The notes under the pieces: generated by a model
Database searches by the model: none
Told to the model about the DNA's origin: nothing
The model's input: only the letters and a program-made list of their open reading frames with translations
Assembly (NCBI RefSeq): GCF_948472415.1
Contig: NZ_OX419519.1
Span: 5,485,001-5,549,000, forward strand
Origin: Kitasatospora fiedleri
GTDB lineage: Bacteria > Actinomycetota > Actinomycetes > Streptomycetales > Streptomycetaceae
Length of the DNA stretch: 64,000 bases
Direction: 5' to 3'
Shown here: positions 48,582-57,326 of the stretch, piece after piece
Layout: every line of letters starts with the position of its first letter
Position numbering within the stretch: the stretch's first letter is position 1
Translations under genes and position numbers: made by a program

Positions 48582-49898
48582 GTGCGGGGCAGTGGGGTCA
48601 CGTTCGGCAGGTTCATCGCGCAGCGCCGGGCCGGCCTGGGCTGGACGCAGATCCGGCTCGCGGCCGAACTCGGCCGCAGCGAGGACTGGATGTCCCAGGT
48701 CGAACGGGACATGCAGCAGGTCAAGGACCTGACGCTGCTCCAGCGGCTGGCCGGGGCGCTGGGCGCCGAACTGTCCGAGCTGATCGCGCTGCCGCAGCCC
48801 GCCGCCGGTCGGCCGCGATCACGTACCCGGAAGAGCGCCTCCGTTACGCTGGCGAGCACTTCCGCTGCCGAGGAGGACGATGTGCGACGCCGCCCGTTCC
48901 TGACCCTGGCGGCTGCCGCCCTCTTCGCCCCCGCCATCGGCCCGCAGGCCGCGCACGCCGAGCAGCGGCCGCCGCTGAACGGGCTGGAGGACCTCCTCCT
49001 GTACGGGGCGGGGCGGGTCCCGGCGCCCCGCCGCGAGCCGACCCGGGAGACCGTCGCGCTCGACCTGCTGACCTCGCGCCAGGAGTTCAGGGCGGCCCGG
49101 TACGAGGACCTGGCCCGCGCGCTGCCCGGCCGGATCGCCGCCGCCGAACTGGTCGGCAGGTCCGAGGAACGGGCCCGGAACGTCGCCCGGCTCTACAACC
49201 TCGCGGTGCGGCTGTGCATCAAGGTCGGCACGGACAACCTGGTCGCCGTCACCGCCGACCGCGCGCTCACCGCCGCCCGGCTGGGCGGCGACCCGCTGGT
49301 CGTCGCCGAGGCCCAGCGGATGGTCTCCAGCGCCTGGCGCCGGCAAGGCGGCCTGGCCCGCGCGACGGACATCGCGGTGGTCGCGGCCGAGGACCTGCGC
49401 GCGGACCGCACGGTGCCCGAACGCGCTCGGCTGGCCGCCCGCGGCGACCTGTACGCCACCGCGGCCTACACCGCCGCGAAGTCCGGCGACCGCGCCTACG
49501 CGCACGCCCTGATCCGGGAGGCCGCCGACAGCGCGGCGGCGGCCGGCCGGGCCTCCGGCCAGGTGGACGGCGTCCGGGGCGTCGCCCTGCACGAGCTGTC
49601 CGTGCACTACGAGTTGGGCGACGCGGGCAAGGCGATCGACCTGGCCGCCACGATCGACCCGGCCGCCCTGCCGACCGCAGAGCGGCAGGCCCGCTTCTTC
49701 GTCGACGTGGCCCGCGCGTTCGACCGGTGGGGCAAGCCCGAACGCTGCTACCGGGCCCTGCTGGCCGCCGAGCAGGCCGCCCCGCAGGAGGTCCGCCGCA
49801 GCGCGGTCCGCGCCCTCGCCACCGGCCTGCTCCGGCACGACCGCACCCTCCCCGGCATCCGCGACTTCGCCGCCCGCGCGGGCGTGCCGACCGCCTGA
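48582..49898 (+). CDS. XRE family regulator with TPR-like C-terminal domain
   Basis: A 438-aa protein of a family common in streptomycetes. The helix-turn-helix is RRAGLGWTQIRLAAELGRSE (residues about 14-33) and is followed by a linker, a hydrophobic Tat-like stretch (RRRPFLTLAAAALFAPA, about 104-120) and helical repeats that look like TPRs. The hydrophobic stretch is unusual for a soluble regulator. GTG at 48582 follows CGGGAGG. It is the nearest regulator to the murA-murB-like cluster that starts 270 bp downstream on the same strand. Confidence 0.85.
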   Translation: MRGSGVTFGRFIAQRRAGLGWTQIRLAAELGRSEDWMSQVERDMQQVKDLTLLQRLAGALGAELSELIALPQPAAGRPRSRTRKSASVTLASTSAAEEDDVRRRPFLTLAAAALFAPAIGPQAAHAEQRPPLNGLEDLLLYGAGRVPAPRREPTRETVALDLLTSRQEFRAARYEDLARALPGRIAAAELVGRSEERARNVARLYNLAVRLCIKVGTDNLVAVTADRALTAARLGGDPLVVAEAQRMVSSAWRRQGGLARATDIAVVAAEDLRADRTVPERARLAARGDLYATAAYTAAKSGDRAYAHALIREAADSAAAAGRASGQVDGVRGVALHELSVHYELGDAGKAIDLAATIDPAALPTAERQARFFVDVARAFDRWGKPERCYRALLAAEQAAPQEVRRSAVRALATGLLRHDRTLPGIRDFAARAGVPTA

Positions 49899-49955
49899 AC
49901 CCGCGGCCGGAGCCGTAGCGGCAGCCGTGGCCTTGGTCGTGGCCGGTGGCAGGAC

Positions 49956-50094
49956 GACCCGTAGCCGGCCTACGGGTCACGGCCGACCGGCCCGCGGCCG
50001 GAGCAGCGGCGCCGACCAGGCCGATCCGTAGCCCGGCTACGGCCCGCGGCCGACCGACCCGTAGCCGGGCCACGGCCCGTAGCCGGGCTGCGGA
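49956..50094. repeat. Cluster of four hairpin repeats (CCGTAG-N5-CTACGG type)
   Basis: The first unit, 49956-49978, has perfect 9-bp arms GACCCGTAG/CTACGGGTC around CCGGC. The second (50026-50042) has perfect CCGTAG/CTACGG arms. Two more at about 50059-50075 and 50078-50094 have one mismatch in the right arm. They fill the 269-bp gap between the XRE gene and the hexapeptide-repeat gene. No T-run follows. Confidence 0.8.
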
Positions 50095-50167
50095 ACCGGT
50101 CGCCGGTCCGGGGGTTCACTGGGAAACGCCTTCACCTTCCACTCGTTCGCCCGAGAGGAGACCGGCC

Positions 50168-50908
50168 GTGTCCCGGCTCACCGACGCGTCCACGACCGCC
50201 ACCGCCCCGGACCGCATCGACCACCGCGTCGCCCCCGCCTACTACATCGACACCGCGCGGGTCACCGACCCGGTCGTGCGGGACCTGCTGCGCCGCTGCC
50301 CCACGGTGTTCGACCTCAAGCCGGCCGTCGCCGAGCTGCTGGCCGGACGGCTGGGCGTCCCACTGCCGGAGACCGCCGGGACGGTCGAGCCCGGGGCGAC
50401 CGTCCGGGGCCGGGTGATCGTGGCCGCCGGGGCCGTCGTCGCCGCGGGCGCCCACGTCACCGGGCCCGTACTGGTCTGTCCCGGCGCGGTGGTCGGGGCC
50501 GGGGCCCGGGTGCGCGACAACACCGTGGTCGGCCCCGGCTGCCGGATCGGTTTCGGTGCCGAGGTCACCCGCTCGCTGCTGGTCGGCGGCGTCTTCATGA
50601 AGCACGCCGGCTTCGTCGGCGACTCCGTGCTCGGCACCGGCGTCAACATCGGCGCGTTCGTCTCCACCACGGGCCTGCGCACCACCTCCGGCCCGGTCAC
50701 CGAACCGGCCACCGAGGAGGTGTGCGCCCGTCTCGACGGGCACCGGGTGCACACCGGCCAGACCAAGTTCGGCGCGGTGATCGGCGACGGCGTGATCGTT
50801 CCCGCCGGCACCGTGCTCCAGCCCGCCACCCTGATCGGCGCGCACACCCTGCTCCACCCCCGGACCCAGATCGGGGGCTTCTTCCCCGCCGGCAGCCAGG
50901 GAAGGTGA
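50168..50908 (+). CDS. Left-handed beta-helix (hexapeptide repeat) acyltransferase-like protein
   Basis: A 246-aa protein. After a helical N-terminus of about 70 residues, repeated [LIV]-G-x4 units form a left-handed beta-helix: GRVIVAAGAVVAAGAHVTGP, VRDNTVVGPGCRIGFGAEV and FGAVIGDGVIVPAGTVLQPA. The layout resembles the acetyltransferase half of GlmU-type sugar-phosphate enzymes without the nucleotidyltransferase domain. It could acetylate an amino sugar phosphate feeding the next genes. GTG at 50168 follows GAGAGGAGA. The stop lies two bases before the murA-like start. Confidence 0.82.
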   Translation: MSRLTDASTTATAPDRIDHRVAPAYYIDTARVTDPVVRDLLRRCPTVFDLKPAVAELLAGRLGVPLPETAGTVEPGATVRGRVIVAAGAVVAAGAHVTGPVLVCPGAVVGAGARVRDNTVVGPGCRIGFGAEVTRSLLVGGVFMKHAGFVGDSVLGTGVNIGAFVSTTGLRTTSGPVTEPATEEVCARLDGHRVHTGQTKFGAVIGDGVIVPAGTVLQPATLIGAHTLLHPRTQIGGFFPAGSQGR

Positions 50909-50910
50909 CC

Positions 50911-52202
50911 GTGCCCACCACCGACGCGAGCGCCGTGCACATCACCGGCGGCCGCCGTCTCGCCGGAACCGTGCCCGTGCAGGGCAGCAAGAACACCGCC
51001 CTGCACCTGTACGCCGCCGCGCTCCTCGCCGACGAACCGCTCACCCTGCACGGTGCGCCCGCGATCCTGGACACCGGCGTGGTGGCCGAGATCCTGAACC
51101 GCACCGGAACCCGCACCACCGTCACCGGCGACGCGTTCACCACCCGCCCCGCCGACGTCTACCTGCCGGTCGTCCCCGACCGCCTCGGGCGGCGCATCCG
51201 GACCACCGCGGTCCTGGCCGGCGCGCTCCTGGCCCGGGCCGGTCGGGTCACCTTCCCCGTCCCCGGCGGCGACGCCTTCTGCGTCCGCCGGATCGACCGG
51301 CACCTCGCGGCGATGGCGGCCGCCGGAGCCGAGGTCGAACTGGACGGCGGCCTGGTGCGCGCGCGGACCTCGGGCCGCCGCCCGCCGTTCGTCACCGACG
51401 CGGGGACGGGCGGCTGGGGACCGAGCCTGGGCGCCACGGTCACCGCAGTGCTGCTGGCCGCCCGCACCCGGGGGACCTCCACCGTCCTCAACCCCAGCGT
51501 GGAACCCGAAGTCACCCACACCGCCGCGCTGTTGGCCCGCTCCGGGGTCGGCATCGAGTGGCAGGGCCGCGCCGCCCTGCACGTCACCGGCACGGACCGG
51601 ATCGCGGGCGGGGAGTTCACCGTCCCGCCGGACCGGCTGGAGGCCGCGACGCTCGCGCTGGCCGCCGCGATCACCGGCGGCACCGTCCACCTCGCCCGCT
51701 TCCCCGCCGCCGCGTTCCCCGACGGGCTGCTGACGGCGTTCGCCGACGCCGGCCTCCGCCTCGACCCCCTCGACGGCGGGACGGTCGTCACCGCACCGGC
51801 CGGGCCGCGCCCCGTCCGGCTGGCCACCGGCCCCCACCCCGGCTACCCGACCGACGTGCAGCCCCAGTTGACCGCCTACCTCACCCAGGCCGACGGCACC
51901 TCGCGGATCGAGGAGCGGGTCTACCCCCGGCGCGACAGCCACCTCGCCCCGCTGGCCGCCCTGGGCGCCGGTGTCGGGCCGACGGTCCGGTGATCACCGT
52001 CCGCGGCCGCACCCCGCTCAGGGCCGCCGACGTGACCGGGGACGACATCCGGGCGGCGACCGCCCTGGTGCTCGCCGCCCTGGCCGCCGACGGCACCTCC
52101 ACCGTCCGGGGCCTGTACCACCTGCGACGCGGGTACGGCGAGCTGCTGACCAAACTCTCCCTCCTCGGAGCCGAATTGACGACTGAACAGGAGTGCCCGT
52201 GA
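50911..52202 (+). CDS. murA: MurA-like enolpyruvyl transferase paralogue (Cys to Asp; one-base frameshift)
   Basis: The frame encodes the first 360 residues of an EPSP-synthase-fold enzyme: VQGSKNTALHLYAA holds the MurA Lys-Asn pair and PTDVQPQ the catalytic Asp. At the flexible loop it reads PGGDAFCVRRIDRH, so Asp replaces the fosfomycin-target Cys, while the Arg is kept. The frame stops at 51993, but the missing end (TGDDIRAATALVLAALAADG, then YHLRRGYGELLTKL) continues in another frame to 52202. Adding one G at 51976-51978 restores about 430 aa. GTG at 50911 follows AGGGAAGG; the last codons overlap the hydrolase start (GTGA). Confidence 0.85.
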
Positions 52203-53292
52203 CCCCACTCGACCCCGGCGGGACCGCCCCGACCCGGACCGCCCCGACACCGTTCGAGCCGGCCGTGCTCGCCGCCCTGCACGAACAGCTCGACCTGCTG
52301 ACCGTCGACGGCACCGTCCCCGGCGGCGTCATCGCCCACGGGACCGCCGACACCGCGCCCGGCTACCTGACCGCGGGCGTCGTCGCCCCGAGTGCGGGGA
52401 CGCCCCGCCCGGACCGGACACCGTGTACGACGTCGCCTCGCTGACGAAGGTCCTGGCCACCTGGACGGTGGCCGGCAGTTCGCTCCGGCCGCCCCTCACC
52501 CTGGACACCCCCGTCCGCGACCTGCTGCCGGGAATCGGCGCGGACGCCCCGGGCGGGCGGGTGACGCCCCGGCAGATCCTCACCCACACCTCCGGGCTGC
52601 GCGCCGACACCCGCCTCGACCGGTACCGGGGTCGCACCGAGCCGCTCGCCGAACTGCTCTGCGCCGAACCGCTGATCGCCGAGCCCGGAACCGAGCACCG
52701 CTACATCAACCGGGGATTCGTCCTGCTCGGCCTGGCCCTCGCGCACGTCCTCGGCCGCCGGCTGGACGAACTCGCCGCGAGCCGGTGGAACGCCCTCGGC
52801 ATGGCCGCCACCGCCTACGGCCCGCTCACCCGTTCCGCCCGCCTCGCCCCGACCGAGCGCCGCCTGCCCGGCGCGCCCCGCCTGTGGGGCATCCCGCACG
52901 ACGACAACGCCGCCCTGCTGGGCGGGGTCGCCGGACACGCCGGCGTCTTCAGCACCCCCGCCGACCTCGCCGCCTTCGCCACCGCCCTGCTGCGCTCCCA
53001 CGCCGACGGCGGGACGCTCGGCCGCTGGCTGGCCGCGAGCCTGCGCCCGGCCGCCGCGATCGGGGACGGGCTGCACCGCGGCCTGGCCTGGACCGTCACC
53101 GGGGACGGCCGCACCGCCCACCACCACGGCTTCACCGGCACCAGCCTCTACCTCTCCCCGGCGACCGGCCGCTACCTGGCCCTGTGCACCAACGCCGTCT
53201 ACCACCACCGGGACAACCGCACCCGCCTCGCCCCGCTGCGCGCCCTCGCCCTGGCCGCGGTCGACCCCGGCCCCCGGGGGGCCGCCCCGTGA
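52199..53292 (+). CDS. Serine hydrolase, beta-lactamase/penicillin-binding-protein fold (one-base frameshift)
   Basis: A class C beta-lactamase-like serine hydrolase. The nucleophile motif SLTK (S-x-x-K) is at 52438-52449, YIN (Y-x-N) near 52702, and an HHG motif near 53125 replaces KTG. The N-terminal 75 residues (VTPLDPGGTAP...) are read from GTG at 52199, but that frame runs out at 52444, and VYDVASLTK starts in another. One extra G in the G4 run at 52396-52399 restores a protein of about 364 aa. There is no signal peptide, so it should act in the cytoplasm, perhaps as an amidase or esterase on a UDP-sugar product. Confidence 0.82.
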
Positions 53293-54362
53293 CCGGCAAC
53301 ACGCTCGCCGACCTGACCACCCTGCGACTCGGCGGCCCGATCGCGGAGCCGCTGCGGCTCCACGACCCCGGCCACTGGCCGGAACTGGTCCGCACCGTCC
53401 ACCACCGGGGAGAGCGCCGCCCGCTCGTGCTCGGCCACGGCAGCAACGTCATCGCCGCCGACGCCGGGCACGCCGGCACCGTCGCGGTGCTCGACACCCG
53501 GGGCATCACCGCGGAGGAGCGGGACGACGGCACCGTTCTGGCGACGGTGCAGGCCGGGCACCCGCTCGCCGACCTCACCGCCTGGGCCGCCGCCGAGCGG
53601 CTGGCCGGGATCGAGTGCCTGGCCGGGGTGCCGGGCACCGTCGGCGCCGCCCCCGTCCAGAACACCGGGGCCTACGGGCAGCAGCTCTCCGACGTCCTCG
53701 ACCACCTGACCGCCTGGGACTGGGACACCGGCCTGCTGCGGACCCTGCCCGCCCGGGCCTGCCGCTTGCGCCACCGGCACAGCCGTTTCAAGGACGACCC
53801 CGGCCGCTGGACCGTCCTGACCGTCACCGTCCGCCTCACCCGCGGCCCCGCCGCCCCCGTCGCCCACCGCCCGCTCGCCGAGGAACTCGGGGTCCGTCCC
53901 GGCGGCCGTCCGCCCGTCGCCGAGGTCACCCGCGCCGTCCTGGCCGACCGCCGCCGCCGCGGCCTGCTGCTCGACCCGCACGGCCACGACGCCCGCCAGG
54001 TCGGCTCGGTCTTCCTCAACCCGCCCGTCACCGCCGCCGCGGCCGCCCGCTGGTCGGCGGCCGGCTGCCCCGTCCGCCCCGACAGCGACGGGCGGCTGCG
54101 GGCGAGCGCGGGCTGGCTGCTCGAACGCGTCGGCTGCCGCCCCGGCCACCGGATCGCCGAAGGAATCCGCTGCTCGCCGCACCGGGCCCTCACCCTCACC
54201 GCCCACGACGGCGCCACCGCGAGCGGGTTCACCCGCGTCCTGGCCGACCTCGCGGCCCGGGTCGAGGCGGCCACCGGGGTCGTGCTGCACCCCGAACCCG
54301 TCGCGGTCGGCGGCGCCCCGGGCGGGCGTCCCGGGACCGTCGCGGCTCGGCGCGCCCACTGA
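53289..54362 (+). CDS. murB: MurB-like UDP-N-acetylenolpyruvoylglucosamine reductase paralogue
   Basis: A 357-aa FAD enzyme of the MurB family, which reduces the enolpyruvyl ether made by MurA to the lactyl ether of MurNAc. FAD-binding motifs are GHGSNVIAADAG and IECLAGVPGTVGAAPVQNTGAYG. The catalytic Ser lies in VGSVFLNPPV, and the GWLLERVG segment and RHSRFK block are conserved. The GTG at 53289 overlaps the hydrolase stop (GTGA). A housekeeping murB is expected elsewhere in the genome, so this one most likely serves a special pathway with the MurA-like protein. Confidence 0.9.
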   Translation: MTGNTLADLTTLRLGGPIAEPLRLHDPGHWPELVRTVHHRGERRPLVLGHGSNVIAADAGHAGTVAVLDTRGITAEERDDGTVLATVQAGHPLADLTAWAAAERLAGIECLAGVPGTVGAAPVQNTGAYGQQLSDVLDHLTAWDWDTGLLRTLPARACRLRHRHSRFKDDPGRWTVLTVTVRLTRGPAAPVAHRPLAEELGVRPGGRPPVAEVTRAVLADRRRRGLLLDPHGHDARQVGSVFLNPPVTAAAAARWSAAGCPVRPDSDGRLRASAGWLLERVGCRPGHRIAEGIRCSPHRALTLTAHDGATASGFTRVLADLAARVEAATGVVLHPEPVAVGGAPGGRPGTVAARRAH

Positions 54363-54442
54363 TGGCGCACTGGGCGGGCGGGGGCGGGCGGGGTGCCTAG
54401 GCTCGGGCGGCCCCGACCGGGGCGGACGGGATACGAGGTGCG

Positions 54443-57118
54443 GTGGGAGAGCGGATGGCGGGACGGGTGCGCGGGGTGGCGCGGGGGATGCTGGCGCTGC
54501 TGCTGGCGGCGGGGCCGGTGCTGGCCGGGCCGCGGGCGGCGGCGGACCCGCCGACCGGCGGGACGGTGATCGTCGACGAGACCTTCGCGGGCGCCTCGAT
54601 CGCCGACCCGTCCTGGGAGCCGCTGGGCGACACCTGCCTGACCGGCGCGTCCCCCGGGAGCACGCCCGCGCCGGGCACCGCGCCCGTCCCGTCCTGCCCG
54701 GCCGGCGGCACCCCGGCCGCGCCGGTGCCCGGGGTGACGCCCGGTTACCTCCAGCTCAACGACGCGGCCGGGTTCGTCGGCGGCTCGGTGCTGTACCGCC
54801 GCCCGGTGCCCGCCTCGGCGGGCCTGTCGGTGACCTTCGAGCAGTACCAGTACGGCGGCAACGCGCAGCCCGGCGACGGCATCGGGTTCTACCTGGTGGA
54901 CGGCGCGACCCCGCTGGACTCCAAGGGCGCGGACGGCGGCAGCCTCGGCTACGCGCAGCGCAACCTCAGCCCCGGCGTGGTCGGCGGCTACCTGGGCGTG
55001 GGCCTGGACATGTACGGCAACTTCTACAACGACGGCGAGAACCGGGGCGCGGACTGCCCGACCGGCCAGCAGTCGCCGGTGAGGCAGGACGGCCCGGTCG
55101 CGCCGAACGCGGTCACCCTGCGCGGCCCGGGCGCCGGCATCTCCGGCTACTGCTACCTGGCGTCCACCACCGAGGCACCGGCCGGTGACCCGCCGCGGGC
55201 CGCGACCACGCTGCCCGGCAGCCTGGGCGCGCCGTTCGGCACCACCGACCCGGCGGTCGCCGAGCGCACCGTCAACGTGCAGATCACGCCGGCCCCCGAC
55301 CCCCGGGTGATCGTCCAGATCGACTTCCAGGACGGCACCGGCTGGCACCGGGTGCTGGACCGGCCGGCCCCGGCCGGGCTGCCGTCCACCTACAAGTTCG
55401 GGTTCAGCGCCTCCACCGGCGGCTCCACCGACGTCCACCTGATCCGCAACGTCACGGCCTCCTCGATCCTGCCGCTGGGCGCGCTCGACCTGGTCAAGCA
55501 GGTCGACCGGAGCGGTCCGCCGCTGCCCGCGGTGATCACCGCTGGGACGGTGATCCCGTACCAGTACGTGGTCACCAACGCCGGTGCGGTGGAGGTGAGT
55601 TCGCTGGCCGTCAGCGACGACAAGCTGGCCCCGGTGAACTGCCCGGCCACCACCCTGCCGCCCGCGCCCGCCCCCGGTTCGACCGTGGTGTGCACCGGCA
55701 GCTACACCGTCACCGCGCAGGACGTCGCCGCCGGACGGGTCGTCAACACCGCGAGCGCCACCGCGAACCCGGCCATCGGCCCCCAGCTCGGCACCGGACC
55801 GGCCACCGTGACGGTGCCGATCGCCTCGGCGCTGACCCTCGACAAGCGGGCCGTCACGCCCGCCCCGCACACCGTGGGCCAGGTGGTCGACTACACCTTC
55901 ACCGCCACCGACACCGGCGGCTCCACCCTCTCCACCCTGGTGGTCCAGGACCCGGGGATCACCGACCTGGCCTGCCCCGCCTCGGTGGTGGAACCCGGCG
56001 GCTCGGTGGTCTGCACCGGCAGCCACACCGTCACCGAACAGGACCTGGCGGCCGGCTCGTTCAGCAACACCGCCACCGCCACCGCGGTCTCCCCGATCGG
56101 GCAGTCCGTCCAGGCCGCCCCGTCCACCGCGGTCATCCCGGTGGTCGCGGTCGCCGACCTCGCCGTCACCGTGGACGCCGACCCGCAGGTGCTGCCGGTC
56201 GGCTCCACCACCACCTTCACCGTCACCCTGCGCAACAACGGACCGGCCGACGCGACCAATGCCGTCGTCGACAGCCCCGTCCCCGCCGGCACCACGCTGC
56301 TCACCCCGACCGCCGCCGCCGGCACCGCCTACGACCCGGCCACCGGACGCTGGACGGTGCCCGCGCTGCCCGTCGGCGGCTCCGTGCGGCTCACCCTGCC
56401 GGTCCGGCTGGACGTCGCCGCGCCCGCCACCGACACCGCGACCGTCACGGCCGCCGACCAGTACGACCCGGTGACGGCGAACAACACCGCGAGCGTCACC
56501 GTCCGGCCGCTCACCGACACCGACATCGTGGTCGGCAAGAGCGTCGACCACTCGCGCCCCGGACTCGGCGGGCAGGTGGTGTTCACCGTCACCGCCGCCA
56601 ACGACGGCCCCGCGCCCGCCACCGGCCTGGTCCTCACCGACCTGCTCCCGCCCGGCCTGGAACTGGTCCGCGCCGAGCCCGGCACCGGCGGGTACGCGGC
56701 GGACACCGGCCGCTGGACGATCGGCGACCTGGCCGTCGGCGCGCAGGCCCGGCTCATCCTCACCGCCCGCGCCACCGAGCCCGGCACCCACACCAACACC
56801 GCGACGCTGACCGGCCTCGACCAGACCGACACCGACCCGTCCGACAACACGGCGAGCGCCACCGTCACCGTCGACGCGCCCAGTCCCAGTCCCAGTCCCA
56901 GCCCGAGTCCGAGTCCGGCCCCGACCACGAGTCCGGCCCCGACCACGAGTCCGGCCCCGAAGCCCCCGCGCCACGATCACCCCGGCCCCGAGCTGCCCGG
57001 CACCGGCGCGCCGGCCGCCGCCACGGGCGTGGTCGCGGTGCTGCTGCTGATCGGCGGCGCGGTGCTGCTGGCCGCCCGACGGGAGCACGTCCGGCGGGAG
57101 CCCACCCGCCGGAGCTGA
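54443..57118 (+). CDS. Lectin-like/DUF11 repeat, LPXTG-anchored surface protein
   Basis: An 891-aa secreted protein. The signal peptide spans about residues 8-32. An L-type (legume-like) lectin domain covers about 40-340, with SVTFEQYQYGGNAQPGDGIGFYL and YLGVGLDMYGNF. Four DUF11 Ig-like repeats follow (about 350-810), each with the NTAS/NTAT ending. A Ser-Pro repeat linker (815-840) leads to the sorting signal LPGTG, a hydrophobic helix and a basic tail. It should be anchored by sortase and may bind a carbohydrate. GTG at 54443 follows GAGG; ATG at 54455 is possible. Confidence 0.9.
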   Translation: MGERMAGRVRGVARGMLALLLAAGPVLAGPRAAADPPTGGTVIVDETFAGASIADPSWEPLGDTCLTGASPGSTPAPGTAPVPSCPAGGTPAAPVPGVTPGYLQLNDAAGFVGGSVLYRRPVPASAGLSVTFEQYQYGGNAQPGDGIGFYLVDGATPLDSKGADGGSLGYAQRNLSPGVVGGYLGVGLDMYGNFYNDGENRGADCPTGQQSPVRQDGPVAPNAVTLRGPGAGISGYCYLASTTEAPAGDPPRAATTLPGSLGAPFGTTDPAVAERTVNVQITPAPDPRVIVQIDFQDGTGWHRVLDRPAPAGLPSTYKFGFSASTGGSTDVHLIRNVTASSILPLGALDLVKQVDRSGPPLPAVITAGTVIPYQYVVTNAGAVEVSSLAVSDDKLAPVNCPATTLPPAPAPGSTVVCTGSYTVTAQDVAAGRVVNTASATANPAIGPQLGTGPATVTVPIASALTLDKRAVTPAPHTVGQVVDYTFTATDTGGSTLSTLVVQDPGITDLACPASVVEPGGSVVCTGSHTVTEQDLAAGSFSNTATATAVSPIGQSVQAAPSTAVIPVVAVADLAVTVDADPQVLPVGSTTTFTVTLRNNGPADATNAVVDSPVPAGTTLLTPTAAAGTAYDPATGRWTVPALPVGGSVRLTLPVRLDVAAPATDTATVTAADQYDPVTANNTASVTVRPLTDTDIVVGKSVDHSRPGLGGQVVFTVTAANDGPAPATGLVLTDLLPPGLELVRAEPGTGGYAADTGRWTIGDLAVGAQARLILTARATEPGTHTNTATLTGLDQTDTDPSDNTASATVTVDAPSPSPSPSPSPSPAPTTSPAPTTSPAPKPPRHDHPGPELPGTGAPAAATGVVAVLLLIGGAVLLAARREHVRREPTRRS
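56881..56960 (+). repeat. Ser-Pro/Ala-Pro-Thr coding repeats
   Basis: Short CCCAGT- and CCGAGT-type units and an 18-bp unit encoding TTSPAP occur in tandem, forming the wall-spanning linker of the LPXTG protein. Copy number is likely to vary. Confidence 0.8.
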
Positions 57119-57170
57119 CCCGCGGAGCCGATCCGCCGGAGCCGATCCGCGGCAGGCGGGAGAACGGAAC

Positions 57171-57223
57171 CGCCGGCGGGAGCGGTCGGGGCATGTGCGG
57201 TGCCTCGACCGCTCCCGCCGGCG
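57171..57223. terminator. Bidirectional terminator between surface protein and csnK
   Basis: Perfect 18-bp arms, CGCCGGCGGGAGCGGTCG at 57171-57188 and its complement at 57206-57223, enclose a 17-nt loop. It lies between convergent genes and is one of the strongest hairpins in the window. Confidence 0.85.
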
Positions 57224-57326
57224 GCGGTCGCGGGGACGGCGCTCGGGCCGCCGCTGACCGGTCCGGCCGGCCTGACCTGCCTGACCGGCCCGGCCGGTCA
57301 GGCCACCCTCGGACCGGTCCGGCCGG

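Noticed and set aside
49956..50094. CRISPR array
   Set aside because: Units are short hairpins with irregular spacing, no unique spacers of fixed length and no cas genes.
52199..53292. Secreted beta-lactamase for antibiotic resistance
   Set aside because: No signal peptide can be read at the N-terminus, and it is translationally coupled to murA- and murB-like genes, so a biosynthetic role fits better.
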